In this document: one piece after another, positions 25,874-35,523 of the stretch | How the letters are laid out: every line of letters starts with the position of its first letter | How positions within the stretch are numbered: position 1 is the stretch's first letter | Origin: Flavobacterium sp. LC2016-23 | GTDB taxonomy: Bacteria; Bacteroidota; Bacteroidia; Flavobacteriales; Flavobacteriaceae | Assembly: GCF_009674775.1 (NCBI RefSeq) | Contig: NZ_WKKE01000004.1 | Location: forward strand, 124,001 to 188,000 | Length of the DNA: 64,000 nt | Reading direction: 5' to 3' | Made by a program: the position numbers and the translations under genes | The notes under the pieces: generated by a model | Database searches by the model: none | Told to the model about the DNA's origin: nothing | The model's input: only the letters and a program-made list of their open reading frames with translations

Positions 25874-26383
25874 ATGAAAGCGGAACTTCAAAAGAATGTA
25901 ATCGACACATTTAAAGAATTAAACTACAAACTCGCCTCTTTTTCTGAAACAGAACTCAATACAGTTCCGTTTGAAGGAAGCTGGACCGCCGGGCAAGTGA
26001 TACAGCATTTGATTATGGGATGTTCCGGTTTTCCGGAAATGTGTGCCGGTAAAACCGAAAAAAAGTCCGGAAAACCAGACCAAAAAGTGAAAGATATTGA
26101 AGCTCTTTTCTTCAATTACGATCTAAAAATGAAATCACCGGAAGCTATTATTCCGTCAGATATAACGTATAACAAAAATACATTAACACTATCTCTTTTA
26201 AAAATTGAAAAGGAATTATTAAATGTTTCCGAAACCTATGATTTAACCTTAACCTGTCTGGATTCTGAAGTTCCCGGTTTCGGCAAATTTACCATTTACG
26301 AATGGGTTAGTTTTGCACTCATTCACATCCAGAGACATTTAAATCAGTTGCAGGCGATTGGTAAAGTTGTGATAGAAAAGTAA
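25874..26383 (+). CDS. DinB-family protein
   Basis: A 169-aa four-helix-bundle protein of the DinB/YfiT type. The start at ATG 25874 avoids overlap with the VOC gene; a start at 25832 would also be in frame. The potential metal ligands are His in WTAGQVIQHLI and the late HIQRHLNQL pair. Members include thiol-dependent transferases acting with bacillithiol or similar; the substrate here is unknown. Confidence 0.85.
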   Translation: MKAELQKNVIDTFKELNYKLASFSETELNTVPFEGSWTAGQVIQHLIMGCSGFPEMCAGKTEKKSGKPDQKVKDIEALFFNYDLKMKSPEAIIPSDITYNKNTLTLSLLKIEKELLNVSETYDLTLTCLDSEVPGFGKFTIYEWVSFALIHIQRHLNQLQAIGKVVIEK

Positions 26384-26521
26384 AGCAGTCTCAGTGACAG
26401 TCTCAGTCTCAGTCTCATGAGCGGCCGAAATAGCAGTGGCAGTCTCAGTCTCGGTCGCACATTCTCACATTCTCACATTCTCACATTCTCACATTATCAC
26501 ATTATCTAATTATCTAATCAT
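26384..26521. repeat. Simple repeats: CAGTCT hexamers then CACATTCT octamers
   Basis: After the DinB stop come CAGTCT-like units (26386-26455) and then eight 8-bp units (26458-26521: CACATTCT four times, CACATTAT twice, CTAATTAT, CTAATCAT). No gene is visible in the gap apart from the terminator that follows. Confidence 0.9.
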
Positions 26522-26541
26522 CTAATTTTTATATAAAAACT

Positions 26542-26575
26542 AAAAGCGTCGTAAGTAACAACTCGCGACGCTTTT
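26542..26575. terminator. Bidirectional terminator hairpin
   Basis: Perfect arms AAAAGCGTCG / CGACGCTTTT with a 14-nt loop between convergent genes. Confidence 0.8.
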
Positions 26576-26600
26576 AATTTATAAGATTAATGACTTACTA

Positions 26601-26762
26601 CTACACTTTTGTTCTTCCGCTTATTAATGAAATAACGAATAAGACTAAAAATATGAAGAATAAAACTTTTGCAATACTAGCAGCTCCGGCGGCAATTCCA
26701 CCAAAGCCAAATATTCCGGCAATTATAGCAAGAATAATAAAAATGACTGTCCAACGTAACAT
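26601..26762 (-). CDS. DUF1328-family small membrane protein, 53 aa
   Basis: A 53-codon minus-strand frame starting [20 protein letters not shown] and continuing with [19 protein letters not shown], the signature of DUF1328 (E. coli YtjA-like) proteins, which have two short membrane helices and an unknown, possibly stress-related function. ATG at 26760-26762, TAG stop at 26601-26603. Confidence 0.9.
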   Translation of the reverse strand: MLRWTVIFIILAIIAGIFGFGGIAAGAASIAKVLFFIFLVLFVISLISGRTKV

Positions 26763-27152
26763 ATGATTTGATTTTTAGTTTATAAAATGACTTATGAGGT
26801 CTGATTTGTTATATCAAATTTCTTTTTAAAAAACAGCTTCCTTTAACTCTATCCATTTTTTTATTAGCGCAATCAAACAGAAAATACAATAATTCCGGGA
26901 ATGTTGCACAATTATCAGAATTTCAATTTATTTCTTACAGAATTTCCATGTAAATGCTTTAGAGTTAATTTTTTAGCGGATTGGATTAATCGTACCTTTA
27001 TGTTCGTTCTAATTTTAAACATTATAAAATCAGATGCCCGAAAGATGAAATTGGCTACAAAAATAAGGTTGTCATTTTAGAAGAAAGATGACATACTTAT
27101 AATTGCCTTTGTGATCTTTAATAATTACTAAATGAATTAAAAAATAATCCCC
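26763..27152. other. Divergent intergenic region, 390 bp
   Basis: No gene is seen. It must carry the promoters of DUF1328 (minus) and the glycosyltransferase (plus). The nearest -7-like word on the plus strand is TACCTTTA at 26993, one base off consensus. No repeat or hairpin stood out. Confidence 0.5.
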
Positions 27153-29423
27153 ATGAAAGCACTATCCACTAAATTAAAAATAGTTTTTCTATCTACTTTT
27201 CCACCAACACAATGTGGAATAGCTACCTATACGCAGGATACAATCAAAGGAATTACCGATGTATATGGTAAGTCTGTTACTTGTGAAATTTGTGAACTGG
27301 TCGACAAACCAAATGCAAAACCAACACAGGCCTTTACCTTAAACACGAAAAAAAGAGAAGATTATACTCGCGTTGCCGAAGAAATGAATGCAGATGAAAG
27401 TATTAAACTGGTTCATATTCAACATGAATTTGGTTTGTTTTCAGGAAACTACGGTGATCATTTATTAGATTTCTTAAATGTAATCAGGAAACCGGTAACT
27501 TTTACATTTCACACAGTGCTTCCCGGTCCTAACAACGAATTAAGAACATTTGTAAAATTACTTCTTACGTACAGTAATTCAGTATTTGTTATGACAAACA
27601 GATCTGAAGAAATATTGATTAATGATTATGATATTCCAAAAGAATTCATCACCACAATATCTCACGGAACTCACGTTGTGGTGTACGAAGCACCGGAAAC
27701 AGCTAAAGCAAAGTTAGGATTTGAAGACAGGACTGTTTTATCTACTTTTGGACTTTTAGGTGAGGGAAAAAATATCGAAACGGGTTTAAGGGCTTTAGGT
27801 AAAATTGTAGAAAACACACCTAACGCACTTTATTTAATTATTGGAAGAACACATCCAAATTTAATTATTGACGGAGTTGATACGTACCGTGAAAAACTTG
27901 AAGGCATTGTTAATGAATTAGAATTACATGACAATGTTCGTTTTATAAACCAATATCTTGAAACAAATGAACTTTTAGAATATCTGCAGGCAACAGACAT
28001 TTATATGTTTACTTCCAAAGATCCGAATCAGGCTGTAAGCGGTACTTTTTCTTATGCCATGAGCTGTGCCTGCCCGATAGTCGCTTCAAAAATTCCGCAT
28101 ACCAAAGAAGTTCTGACAGAAGATTCAGGAATCTTAGTCGATATTGGAGATGAAAATCAGTTTGCTGCAGCTGCCATTAAAATACTTAATGATGAAAATC
28201 TTAGAGAAGAAATGGGGAAAAATGCCTTCAGAAAAACACGGGCTTCTTCCTGGGAAAATGTAGGGATTACACACATGAATACCTATAAAAAACTGATGGA
28301 TAAAACGTATGAAATCAAGTATAGCTATCCTTCCATTCGGTTGGCTCACCTCAAAAAAATGACTACCGAACTTGGTATTATCCAGTTCAGCAAAATTTCT
28401 ATTCCTGATATTTCTTCCGGTTATACGCTGGATGATAATGCAAGAGCTTTGGTCGCAGTTTGCATGCACTATAAGCTAACGGGAGACAAAGATGATCTGC
28501 CTTACATTTTAATTTACCTCGATTTTATAGAACGCTGTCAGAAACCGAAAGGTAATTTCATGAATTATGTTGATGAAAATAACAGGGAACATATTGAGCA
28601 AAATGCAGAAGTAAATCTCGAAGATTCAAATGCACGCGGTATCTGGGCCTTGGGAACAGTGGTTTCACATTCCGCAATTCTGCCGGACTCCATTGTGAAG
28701 AAAGCTTCCAAATGTTTATTAAATTCTTTAAAATGGGCTGAAACTATTCAGTCACCGCGTTCTATAGGTTTTGCTACAAAAGGGCTGTATTTATATCACA
28801 GCGTCGTTCCTAATTTATATGTCGCCGCGATTATCAATAAACTGAATGCCAAATTGCTTTCTAACTATGAAATCCATGCGACAAAAGACTGGAAATGGTT
28901 CGAAAATTATATGACTTATGGAAACGGAATTCTGCCGGAATCCATGCTATACGCCTATCTGGTGACCAATAAACCTATCTATAAAAAAGTTGCTTTAGAA
29001 TCATTGGATTTTCTAATTTCAAAAACTTATAATGGCGATAACTTCAAAGTAATTTCAAACAACGGCTGGTACCACAAAGATTCAGAACCACAGGAATATG
29101 GCGAACAGCCCATTGATGTTTCCTATATGATTCAGACACTAAACTCATTTTACAACGCCTTTAAAAATCCGGAATACAAAGAACAGATGAAAATTGCCTT
29201 TAACTGGTTTTTAGGAAAAAATCACTTAAATCAAATCATGTATAATCCGGTAAGCGGAGGCGGATACGATGGACTGGAAAAAGAAAATGTAAACCTGAAT
29301 CAGGGTGCCGAATCAACAGTATGTTATCTGACCGCCAGATTAATAATGGAAAATTTAAAGCTATCCGACAGTAAAGTAATTCCGTTAATGAAAGCAAAAA
29401 ACAACATTGCCATTAACTCTTAA
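27153..29423 (+). CDS. GT4 glycosyltransferase fused to a helical C-terminal domain
   Basis: A 756-aa cytoplasmic protein. Residues ~8-380 form a GT-B, GT4-type transferase: GIATYTQDTIKGI near the N-terminus, LVHIQHEFGLFSG, GLLGEGKNIETGL, and the donor-site segment SGTFSYAMSCACPIVASKIPHTKEVL. Residues ~390-745 look like an alpha/alpha-barrel (six-hairpin glycosidase-type) domain with DDNARALVAVCMHY and WYHKDSEPQEYGEQPIDVSYM. Fusions of this kind occur in Bacteroidota; substrate unknown, possibly mannose-linked. It stands alone, with its own terminator. Confidence 0.85.
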   Translation: MKALSTKLKIVFLSTFPPTQCGIATYTQDTIKGITDVYGKSVTCEICELVDKPNAKPTQAFTLNTKKREDYTRVAEEMNADESIKLVHIQHEFGLFSGNYGDHLLDFLNVIRKPVTFTFHTVLPGPNNELRTFVKLLLTYSNSVFVMTNRSEEILINDYDIPKEFITTISHGTHVVVYEAPETAKAKLGFEDRTVLSTFGLLGEGKNIETGLRALGKIVENTPNALYLIIGRTHPNLIIDGVDTYREKLEGIVNELELHDNVRFINQYLETNELLEYLQATDIYMFTSKDPNQAVSGTFSYAMSCACPIVASKIPHTKEVLTEDSGILVDIGDENQFAAAAIKILNDENLREEMGKNAFRKTRASSWENVGITHMNTYKKLMDKTYEIKYSYPSIRLAHLKKMTTELGIIQFSKISIPDISSGYTLDDNARALVAVCMHYKLTGDKDDLPYILIYLDFIERCQKPKGNFMNYVDENNREHIEQNAEVNLEDSNARGIWALGTVVSHSAILPDSIVKKASKCLLNSLKWAETIQSPRSIGFATKGLYLYHSVVPNLYVAAIINKLNAKLLSNYEIHATKDWKWFENYMTYGNGILPESMLYAYLVTNKPIYKKVALESLDFLISKTYNGDNFKVISNNGWYHKDSEPQEYGEQPIDVSYMIQTLNSFYNAFKNPEYKEQMKIAFNWFLGKNHLNQIMYNPVSGGGYDGLEKENVNLNQGAESTVCYLTARLIMENLKLSDSKVIPLMKAKNNIAINS

Positions 29424-29478
29424 CTATTTTTAAACTACACATTTAACTAAGTAAACAAATCATTTGCCGTTTACTCTT

Positions 29479-29507
29479 AAAATCCCTTTTTCACAAAGGG
29501 ATTTTTT
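29479..29507 (+). terminator. Rho-independent terminator
   Basis: AAATCCCTTT / AAAGGGATTT stem with a 5-nt loop and T-run, about 55 bp after the glycosyltransferase stop. The rest of the gap to 29703 shows nothing recognisable. Confidence 0.8.
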
Positions 29508-29703
29508 GTTTTTCGGAAGTGTTTAGGCAACGTTAACTTTCCAAAATTATTGTGCTGTTATGTAAATTATATAAACATCCAAAAAAGTTGTGTAAGAATT
29601 TTTGTTAACTATTAAGGTAATTTTATCCTTAAATAACAAAGGAAAATACAGATATGTTAAAATATTAATTTTCAAAAATTTAACTAACTAAAACAGTAGT
29701 ATT

Positions 29704-30462
29704 TTGATTGTCACTTTAAAAAATACATTCGAAGAGATAGGTAATGCAACCCTGTTTGCAAAGCAGTTTTTTAAGGAAGTTTTTGTACCTCCTTATGAGG
29801 CAAAAGAATTCATGAAGCAATGCTATCTTATAGGATATAAGTCATTACCACTGGTGGCTATAACAGGCTTTATCATGGGACTGGTTCTTACGCTGCAATC
29901 AAGACCAACTCTGGTAAAATTCGGAGCCGAATCCTGGTTGCCGGGGATGGTCGCACTTTCGTTAATTCGTGAAATTGCTCCTGTAATTACGGCTTTGATC
30001 TGTGCCGGAAAAATATCTTCAGGGATTGGTGCTGAGTTAGGCTCCATGAAAGTAACAGAGCAAATTGATGCCATGGAAGTTTCGGCAATTAATCCGTACA
30101 ATTATTTGGTTGTCACCCGCATTTTAGCCTGTACCCTTATGGTTCCGTTATTGGTCTTCTTTGCTGATGCTGTCGGAATTATTGGCGGATACATCGGTAT
30201 TAATATTCACGGTGATGTAAATTTTTATCGTTATCTGACACAAATTCTCCAATCATTAGAATTTCTGGATTTATTTCCGGCCATTATAAAGACTTTTTTC
30301 TTTGGTTTTTTTATTGGAATGATTGGATGCTATAAAGGATTTAATGCTTCCAACGGAACTGAAAGTGTGGGAAGAGCAGCAAATTCTGCTGTTGTAACCG
30401 CTTCACTGGCCATTTTTATAATTGACATGGTAGCTGTTCAAATAACCGACTTATTTTTTTAG
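29704..30462 (+). CDS. mlaE: MlaE-type ABC transporter permease
   Basis: A 252-aa inner membrane permease of the Mla/Yrb family. The only start that gives the full family length is TTG 29704 (in-frame stop at 29689); the first ATG (29812) would remove the N-terminal amphipathic helix. The conserved PGMVALSLIREIAPVITALICAGKISSGIGAELG and SMKVTEQIDAMEV segments are present. It works with the ATPase and MCE protein encoded next to move phospholipids between inner and outer membranes. Confidence 0.92.
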   Translation: MIVTLKNTFEEIGNATLFAKQFFKEVFVPPYEAKEFMKQCYLIGYKSLPLVAITGFIMGLVLTLQSRPTLVKFGAESWLPGMVALSLIREIAPVITALICAGKISSGIGAELGSMKVTEQIDAMEVSAINPYNYLVVTRILACTLMVPLLVFFADAVGIIGGYIGINIHGDVNFYRYLTQILQSLEFLDLFPAIIKTFFFGFFIGMIGCYKGFNASNGTESVGRAANSAVVTASLAIFIIDMVAVQITDLFF

Positions 30463-30464
30463 AG

Positions 30465-31244
30465 ATGATTAAGGAAGAGAAAAATACACCAAAAGAACCA
30501 AAGGCAAAAAGTAAAACGCCCATAATCGAGATTAAAAATCTGCACAAAACATTTGGCAAAAATAATACGATTTTAAAAGGCGTCAATCTTACGGTTAATC
30601 AGGGTGAAGACCTTGTGATATTGGGACGCTCAGGCTCGGGAAAATCAGTAACCATAAAATGCATCGTAGGCTTGATTGAACCTGACAAAGGAGAAATAAA
30701 AGTATTCGATGAAAATGTACTGAATCTCAGCAAAAAAGAACTTAATGAAATCAGAGTCCGAATTGGATTTTTATTTCAGAGTGGTGCTTTGTACGATTCC
30801 ATGTCCGTTCGTGAAAATTTAGCTTTTACACTGAAAAAACATAAAAGCGATTTAACTCCGGAAGAAGTTGAAGCGGAAGTGGTTGAAGCACTGGATAATG
30901 TAGGTTTAAGCGATGCAATAAACAAAATGCCTTCTGAATTATCAGGCGGCATGCAAAAAAGAATTGGACTGGCCAGAACTTTAATTCTTAAACCCGAAAT
31001 TATTTTATACGACGAGCCCACAACAGGACTGGACACTATTACATCGAGAGAAATCAGTGAGCTGATAGTAGATATAAAAAACAAGCGTAAAACAACATCA
31101 ATCATTATTACACACGATATGGCCTGTGCAAAACGTACTGCAGACCGCATTATGGTTTTAAAAGAGGGTGTAATACATGCTGAAGGAACTTACGAAGAAC
31201 TGGAGAAAAGCGAAGACGAGTGGGTACGCTCTTTTTTTGAATAA
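30465..31244 (+). CDS. mlaF: MlaF-type ABC transporter ATPase
   Basis: A 259-aa ATPase, 2 bp after the permease gene. Walker A GRSGSGKS, Q-loop FLFQSGALYDSMSV (family-typical), signature LSGGMQKRIGLART, Walker B IILYDEPTTGLD and switch His in IIITHD. Energises lipid transfer by the Mla complex. Confidence 0.95.
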   Translation: MIKEEKNTPKEPKAKSKTPIIEIKNLHKTFGKNNTILKGVNLTVNQGEDLVILGRSGSGKSVTIKCIVGLIEPDKGEIKVFDENVLNLSKKELNEIRVRIGFLFQSGALYDSMSVRENLAFTLKKHKSDLTPEEVEAEVVEALDNVGLSDAINKMPSELSGGMQKRIGLARTLILKPEIILYDEPTTGLDTITSREISELIVDIKNKRKTTSIIITHDMACAKRTADRIMVLKEGVIHAEGTYEELEKSEDEWVRSFFE

Positions 31245-31268
31245 ACTTAAAAAATAAAATTAGAAATC

Positions 31269-32096
31269 ATGGATAAGCAATCTGGATATACTTGGAAATT
31301 GGGAATGTTTGTAACAGTTGGATTGTTGCTTTTTATAATGGCAATTTATTTCATCGGAAAACAAAAAAATCTTTTTGGATCAACATTTCACATCACATCA
31401 CAATTTAAAACGGTTAGCGGTTTAGAGGTGGGAAATAATGTTCGTTTTTCAGGAATCAATATCGGGACAGTTGAAGAAATACAGTTAATAAACGATTCTT
31501 CTGTGGTTGTTTCAATGGTTATAAAAGATGATGTCCGCGAATTTATTAAAACAGATGCCCGTGCCAGTATTGGTTCTGATGGTTTAATGGGCGATAAAGT
31601 CCTGACTATTTCTCCGGGAGTGAAATCTACTAAAGTGATTGAAAATAACGGTGCAATTGCTTCTATTAACGGCATTGAGATGCAGGATTTAATGAAAAGC
31701 GTTAAGAAAAGTGTTGATAATGCTGCCGTCATCACCGATGAACTTGCCATTTTCAGCCACAGCATGAATAACGGAAACGGAGCTTTGGCCCGATTGGTCC
31801 GAGATGATAAAATGGCTGCAAGTGTTTCTAATACACTCTCTAATCTGGAAAGCGGAACCAAAGGTTTTAGTCAGAATATGGAAGCTGCAAAAAGCAATTT
31901 CCTGCTTAGAGGCTACTACAAGAAAAAAGAGAAAGAAAAAGCGAAAAAACAGGAAGAAATAAAAGAGAAAAAAGAAGAGCAACAGGAAAAAGCTGAAAAA
32001 GAAAAAGAGAAAAAGGAGAAAGAACAAAAAGAGAAAGAGGAAAAACAAAAAGAAGAAGAGGCTAAAAAAGCAGAAGCTCAAAAAGAGAAAAAATAA
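31269..32096 (+). CDS. MlaD-type MCE-domain protein with a KEKE tail
   Basis: A 275-aa protein with one N-terminal membrane anchor (GMFVTVGLLLFIMAIYFIG) and an MCE domain (residues ~40-120: TVSGLEVGNNVRFSGINIGTV, GLMGDKVLTISPG). A helical part follows, then about 60 C-terminal residues made almost only of Lys, Glu, Gln and Ala, a likely long charged coiled coil. MCE proteins form hexameric rings that pass lipids across the periplasm. The KEKE tail may bridge to a partner such as the AsmA-like protein (inference). Confidence 0.9.
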   Translation: MDKQSGYTWKLGMFVTVGLLLFIMAIYFIGKQKNLFGSTFHITSQFKTVSGLEVGNNVRFSGINIGTVEEIQLINDSSVVVSMVIKDDVREFIKTDARASIGSDGLMGDKVLTISPGVKSTKVIENNGAIASINGIEMQDLMKSVKKSVDNAAVITDELAIFSHSMNNGNGALARLVRDDKMAASVSNTLSNLESGTKGFSQNMEAAKSNFLLRGYYKKKEKEKAKKQEEIKEKKEEQQEKAEKEKEKKEKEQKEKEEKQKEEEAKKAEAQKEKK

Positions 32097-32219
32097 TTCC
32101 TTTTTGAAATGTGATTTGGGAAATGTATCAGAACGCTGCGTTTTTCAAAATTAAAATCTTCGGTTTTATGTATGGAGTAACGCTTCAATCCTGAATATGA
32201 ATTTTTAAATCTATTGTAC

Positions 32220-35033
32220 ATGCCATTTTCATTCCGACATACCGCCTTTAAATTTTTAAAAATAACAGGAATAGTACTGGCAGGAATTCTGTTGTTATTA
32301 TTCCTGATTCCGCTTTTATTTCCCGGAAAAGTCGCTTCTGAAGTAAAGAAAATTGCCAACGAGCGCCTGGATACCAAAATGGATTTCACGAAATCCCGAC
32401 TTTCTTTTTTTACCCATTTCCCCTCTTTAACCGTCTCTTTAGATGATTTGTCAATGACAGGCTCTGCTCCTTTTGGCAATGATACTTTATTGAAAGCAGA
32501 ACAGGTGGCTTTTGGAATCAACCTTAAAAGGCTGATTTTCGACAATGAAGTTAAAATCAATAAACTATATGTTTCCAGGGCCTTAATAAATGTTATGGTC
32601 AACCAAAAAGGACAAGCCAATTATAATATTTATATTGCTCCTGAAGATAAAAAAAATCAAAAAGGAGGTGCTGAAGAAGGAACTGCCATCAGACTGGAAC
32701 GAATTGACCTCGAAGACTGTCATATTAAATACAACGATCGTTCCGCTAAAATTCTGGTAGATGCCAAAGGTTTTAATTATATTGGAAAAGGAAACTTAAG
32801 CGAAGATATTTTTGATCTAAATACAGATGCAAAAATTGACAGCGTAGATTTCTATTACAACAGAACCGCTTACCTGAGAAAAAAAGAACTGCGCGCTAAT
32901 TTAATTACCCGGATCAATACACATGCCCTTTCGTTTATTCTTCAGAAAAATGAATTAAAAATCAATAAACTCCCGCTCAAATTTACCGGATTATTAACCA
33001 TTTTAAGAGATGGGTACAAAATCAACATCAAAGCGGCATCAGAGAAAACAACCTTAAAAGATTTATTCTCTGTAATGCCTCCGGAATATTTAACGTGGAT
33101 GAACGAAACCGAAATTTCAGGCAACAGTGACCTGCTTTTTACTTTTAAGGGAAATTATAACGTCGCCAAAAAGCAAAAACCGGATTTAGCGTTTAATCTC
33201 AAAATTGACAAAGGCGCCATAAATTATCAAAATGCCCCCGCTCCGCTAACAGATTTTCAGATGAACCTGAGTGCTATCATGCCTTCGCTTGATGTTGAAA
33301 AACTGCTCATTAATTTAAGTACACTTCAATTTAAAGTAGGGGAAAAAGATTATTTCAATGCCTATCTTCATAGCAAAGGCTTTACCGAAATGGATGTAAA
33401 CGCAAGCGTAAAAGGTGCTCTGGACCTCGCCACGGTTGATGCTGCTTTGGGTTTGACTTCGCTTGAGTTAAAAGGAATCTTAAAAACCAATATTCAGGCA
33501 AGAGGAACTTTCAGTAGCTCAAAAAAACTATTCCCTAAAACGATTGGCGGAATTTCATTGCGAAACGGCTGGCTTAAAACAGAATCGTATCCAAATCCAA
33601 TTACCGACATTACCTTTATCGCCAATGTACTCAACAAAGCCGGAACATTCAAGGATCTGATTGTTTCTGTGGCACCTGCTTCTTTTGCCTTTGAAGGAAA
33701 TCCGGTGTATGTAAATGCGACACTTTCGGATTTTAGTGATTTGGCCTACAATGCTAAAATAAAAGGGGAACTCAATGTTGGACGTATTTACAAAGTCTTT
33801 TCCCGAAAAGGTGTTGATATAACCGGCTACGCAAAAGCAGACCTTTCCCTAAAAGGAAAACAAAGTTATGCCACCAACGGACAATATGACAAATTAGACA
33901 ATAAAGGAACCATAATCCTTAAAAACATCACGGCTACATCGGAACTTTTTCCAAAAGCTTTTTTTATCAAACAAGGAAATTTCCGTTTTCAAAACGAGAA
34001 GATGTGGTTTGAAAAATTTGATGCTTCTTATGGAAAATCAGACTTTGCCATTAACGGATACCTGCTGAATACCATTAATTACTTTCTGGAATCAAATGGA
34101 ACACTGACCGGGGATTTTAATATGAAATCAAAACTGATCAATGTAGATGAATTCATGGCACTTGAAAAAGGAGATAATAAAGATCGGAATATTGAGGTTG
34201 ATTATGCCAAAGAAGATCATCCGAAAATGAGTGGTGTGGTCATTATTCCTAAAAATTTAGAGGTCGGATTGAAAACAAATGTAGACAAAGTAGCATACAA
34301 TGGATTGATCTTCAATAAAATTTCGGGAAAAATAGGTATTACAAAAGGTAATTTCTATCTGGAAAAAACTACTTTGAACATTATCGACTGCCTTTTGGGT
34401 GTTGACGGCAGTTATAAAGATGAATCACCTACCTCCGCACATTTTGATGCTCATTTTACCGCTAAAGATTTCAGTGTACAAAGGGCTTATAAAGAAATTC
34501 CGATGTTTCATGATATAGCTAGTGCAGCCGAAAAAGCACAGGGAATCATTTCTGTAGATTATAACATAAAGGGAGATCTGAACGGAAATATGGGACCTAT
34601 TTATGAATCTCTGGAAGGTGGCGGAATTCTGAATTTACGTGATGTACAGGTAAAAGGTATGAAATTATTTGACGGAATAAGTGCTCACACAGGTCAGAAA
34701 GATTTAAATAATCCGGATCTGAAAGGCATTGAAATTAGATCAAGCATTGATAACAATCTGATTCATATCGAGCCTTTTACTTTCTCCGTATCTGGTTTTA
34801 GACCGACTATAAAGGGAACGACAAGTTTTGACGGATTACTGGATTTACGAATGCGTTTAGGGCTTCCGCTATTTGGCCTTATCGGATTCCCAATTGTCAT
34901 TACAGGAACGCATGATGCTCCTAAAATCAAGATTTTCAGTAAGACAGGCCAAAAAATAAACGACGCCGTCTATGACGAAAAAAACAATAAAGTAATTCGG
35001 GAAGAAAAAGTGAGTAAACAAAAAGTTAAATGA
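32220..35033 (+). CDS. AsmA-like C-terminal region protein
   Basis: A 937-aa protein with an N-terminal membrane anchor (ITGIVLAGILLLLFLIPLLF) and a long repeat-like beta-rich body of the AsmA/TamB bridge type, ending in an AsmA-like C-terminal region (LDLRMRLGLPLFGLIGFPIVITGT). I use ATG 32220; a TTG two codons earlier is in frame. AsmA-like proteins carry phospholipids between membranes as long hydrophobic grooves. It lies 123 bp downstream of the MlaD gene, with no clear promoter or terminator between, so it may act with the Mla unit. Confidence 0.88.
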   Translation: MPFSFRHTAFKFLKITGIVLAGILLLLFLIPLLFPGKVASEVKKIANERLDTKMDFTKSRLSFFTHFPSLTVSLDDLSMTGSAPFGNDTLLKAEQVAFGINLKRLIFDNEVKINKLYVSRALINVMVNQKGQANYNIYIAPEDKKNQKGGAEEGTAIRLERIDLEDCHIKYNDRSAKILVDAKGFNYIGKGNLSEDIFDLNTDAKIDSVDFYYNRTAYLRKKELRANLITRINTHALSFILQKNELKINKLPLKFTGLLTILRDGYKINIKAASEKTTLKDLFSVMPPEYLTWMNETEISGNSDLLFTFKGNYNVAKKQKPDLAFNLKIDKGAINYQNAPAPLTDFQMNLSAIMPSLDVEKLLINLSTLQFKVGEKDYFNAYLHSKGFTEMDVNASVKGALDLATVDAALGLTSLELKGILKTNIQARGTFSSSKKLFPKTIGGISLRNGWLKTESYPNPITDITFIANVLNKAGTFKDLIVSVAPASFAFEGNPVYVNATLSDFSDLAYNAKIKGELNVGRIYKVFSRKGVDITGYAKADLSLKGKQSYATNGQYDKLDNKGTIILKNITATSELFPKAFFIKQGNFRFQNEKMWFEKFDASYGKSDFAINGYLLNTINYFLESNGTLTGDFNMKSKLINVDEFMALEKGDNKDRNIEVDYAKEDHPKMSGVVIIPKNLEVGLKTNVDKVAYNGLIFNKISGKIGITKGNFYLEKTTLNIIDCLLGVDGSYKDESPTSAHFDAHFTAKDFSVQRAYKEIPMFHDIASAAEKAQGIISVDYNIKGDLNGNMGPIYESLEGGGILNLRDVQVKGMKLFDGISAHTGQKDLNNPDLKGIEIRSSIDNNLIHIEPFTFSVSGFRPTIKGTTSFDGLLDLRMRLGLPLFGLIGFPIVITGTHDAPKIKIFSKTGQKINDAVYDEKNNKVIREEKVSKQKVK

Positions 35034-35034
35034 A

Positions 35035-35523
35035 ATGAAAAATAAAAAAAAGAACGGCACCAGTGCATTCGAAAAATTCGCTTCACATGTTTCTAAGGCA
35101 GCCGGAAGTACTACTGCTTTTATAACGGCTTTTTTAATTGTTGTCGTCTGGGCCGCATCTGGACCCATTTTCGATTATTCTGAAACCTGGCAACTGGTGA
35201 TCAATACCGGAACAACCATTATTACTTTTCTGATGGTCTTTTTAATTCAGAAGGCACAGAATAAAGATTCATTGGCCATTCAGCTGAAATTAAACGAACT
35301 GGTTGCTTCAAACGAATATTCGAGCAACAGTCTGGTGGATATTGAAAGTATGACCGAAGAAGAAATGATCATCGTACAAAAATATTATCACAGACTTAGT
35401 GAACTTGCCAAAAAAGAGGAAAGTGTAAGAACATCGCATTCTATTGCAGAAGCGCATGAGCAACACGAACGAAAAGATAAAAACAGGACAAAAATGCGTA
35501 CCAAAAACATCACAAAAAAATGA
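35035..35523 (+). CDS. Low-affinity iron permease-like membrane protein
   Basis: A 162-aa protein of the Fet4-like PF04120 type. Two membrane helices (residues ~23-45 and ~55-75: TTAFITAFLIVVVWAASGP, TTIITFLMVFLIQ) are followed by a conserved QNKDSLAIQLKLNEL. In bacteria the transport role is unproven. It begins 1 bp after the AsmA-like stop and overlaps the next gene by 4 bp (ATGA). Confidence 0.85.
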   Translation: MKNKKKNGTSAFEKFASHVSKAAGSTTAFITAFLIVVVWAASGPIFDYSETWQLVINTGTTIITFLMVFLIQKAQNKDSLAIQLKLNELVASNEYSSNSLVDIESMTEEEMIIVQKYYHRLSELAKKEESVRTSHSIAEAHEQHERKDKNRTKMRTKNITKK

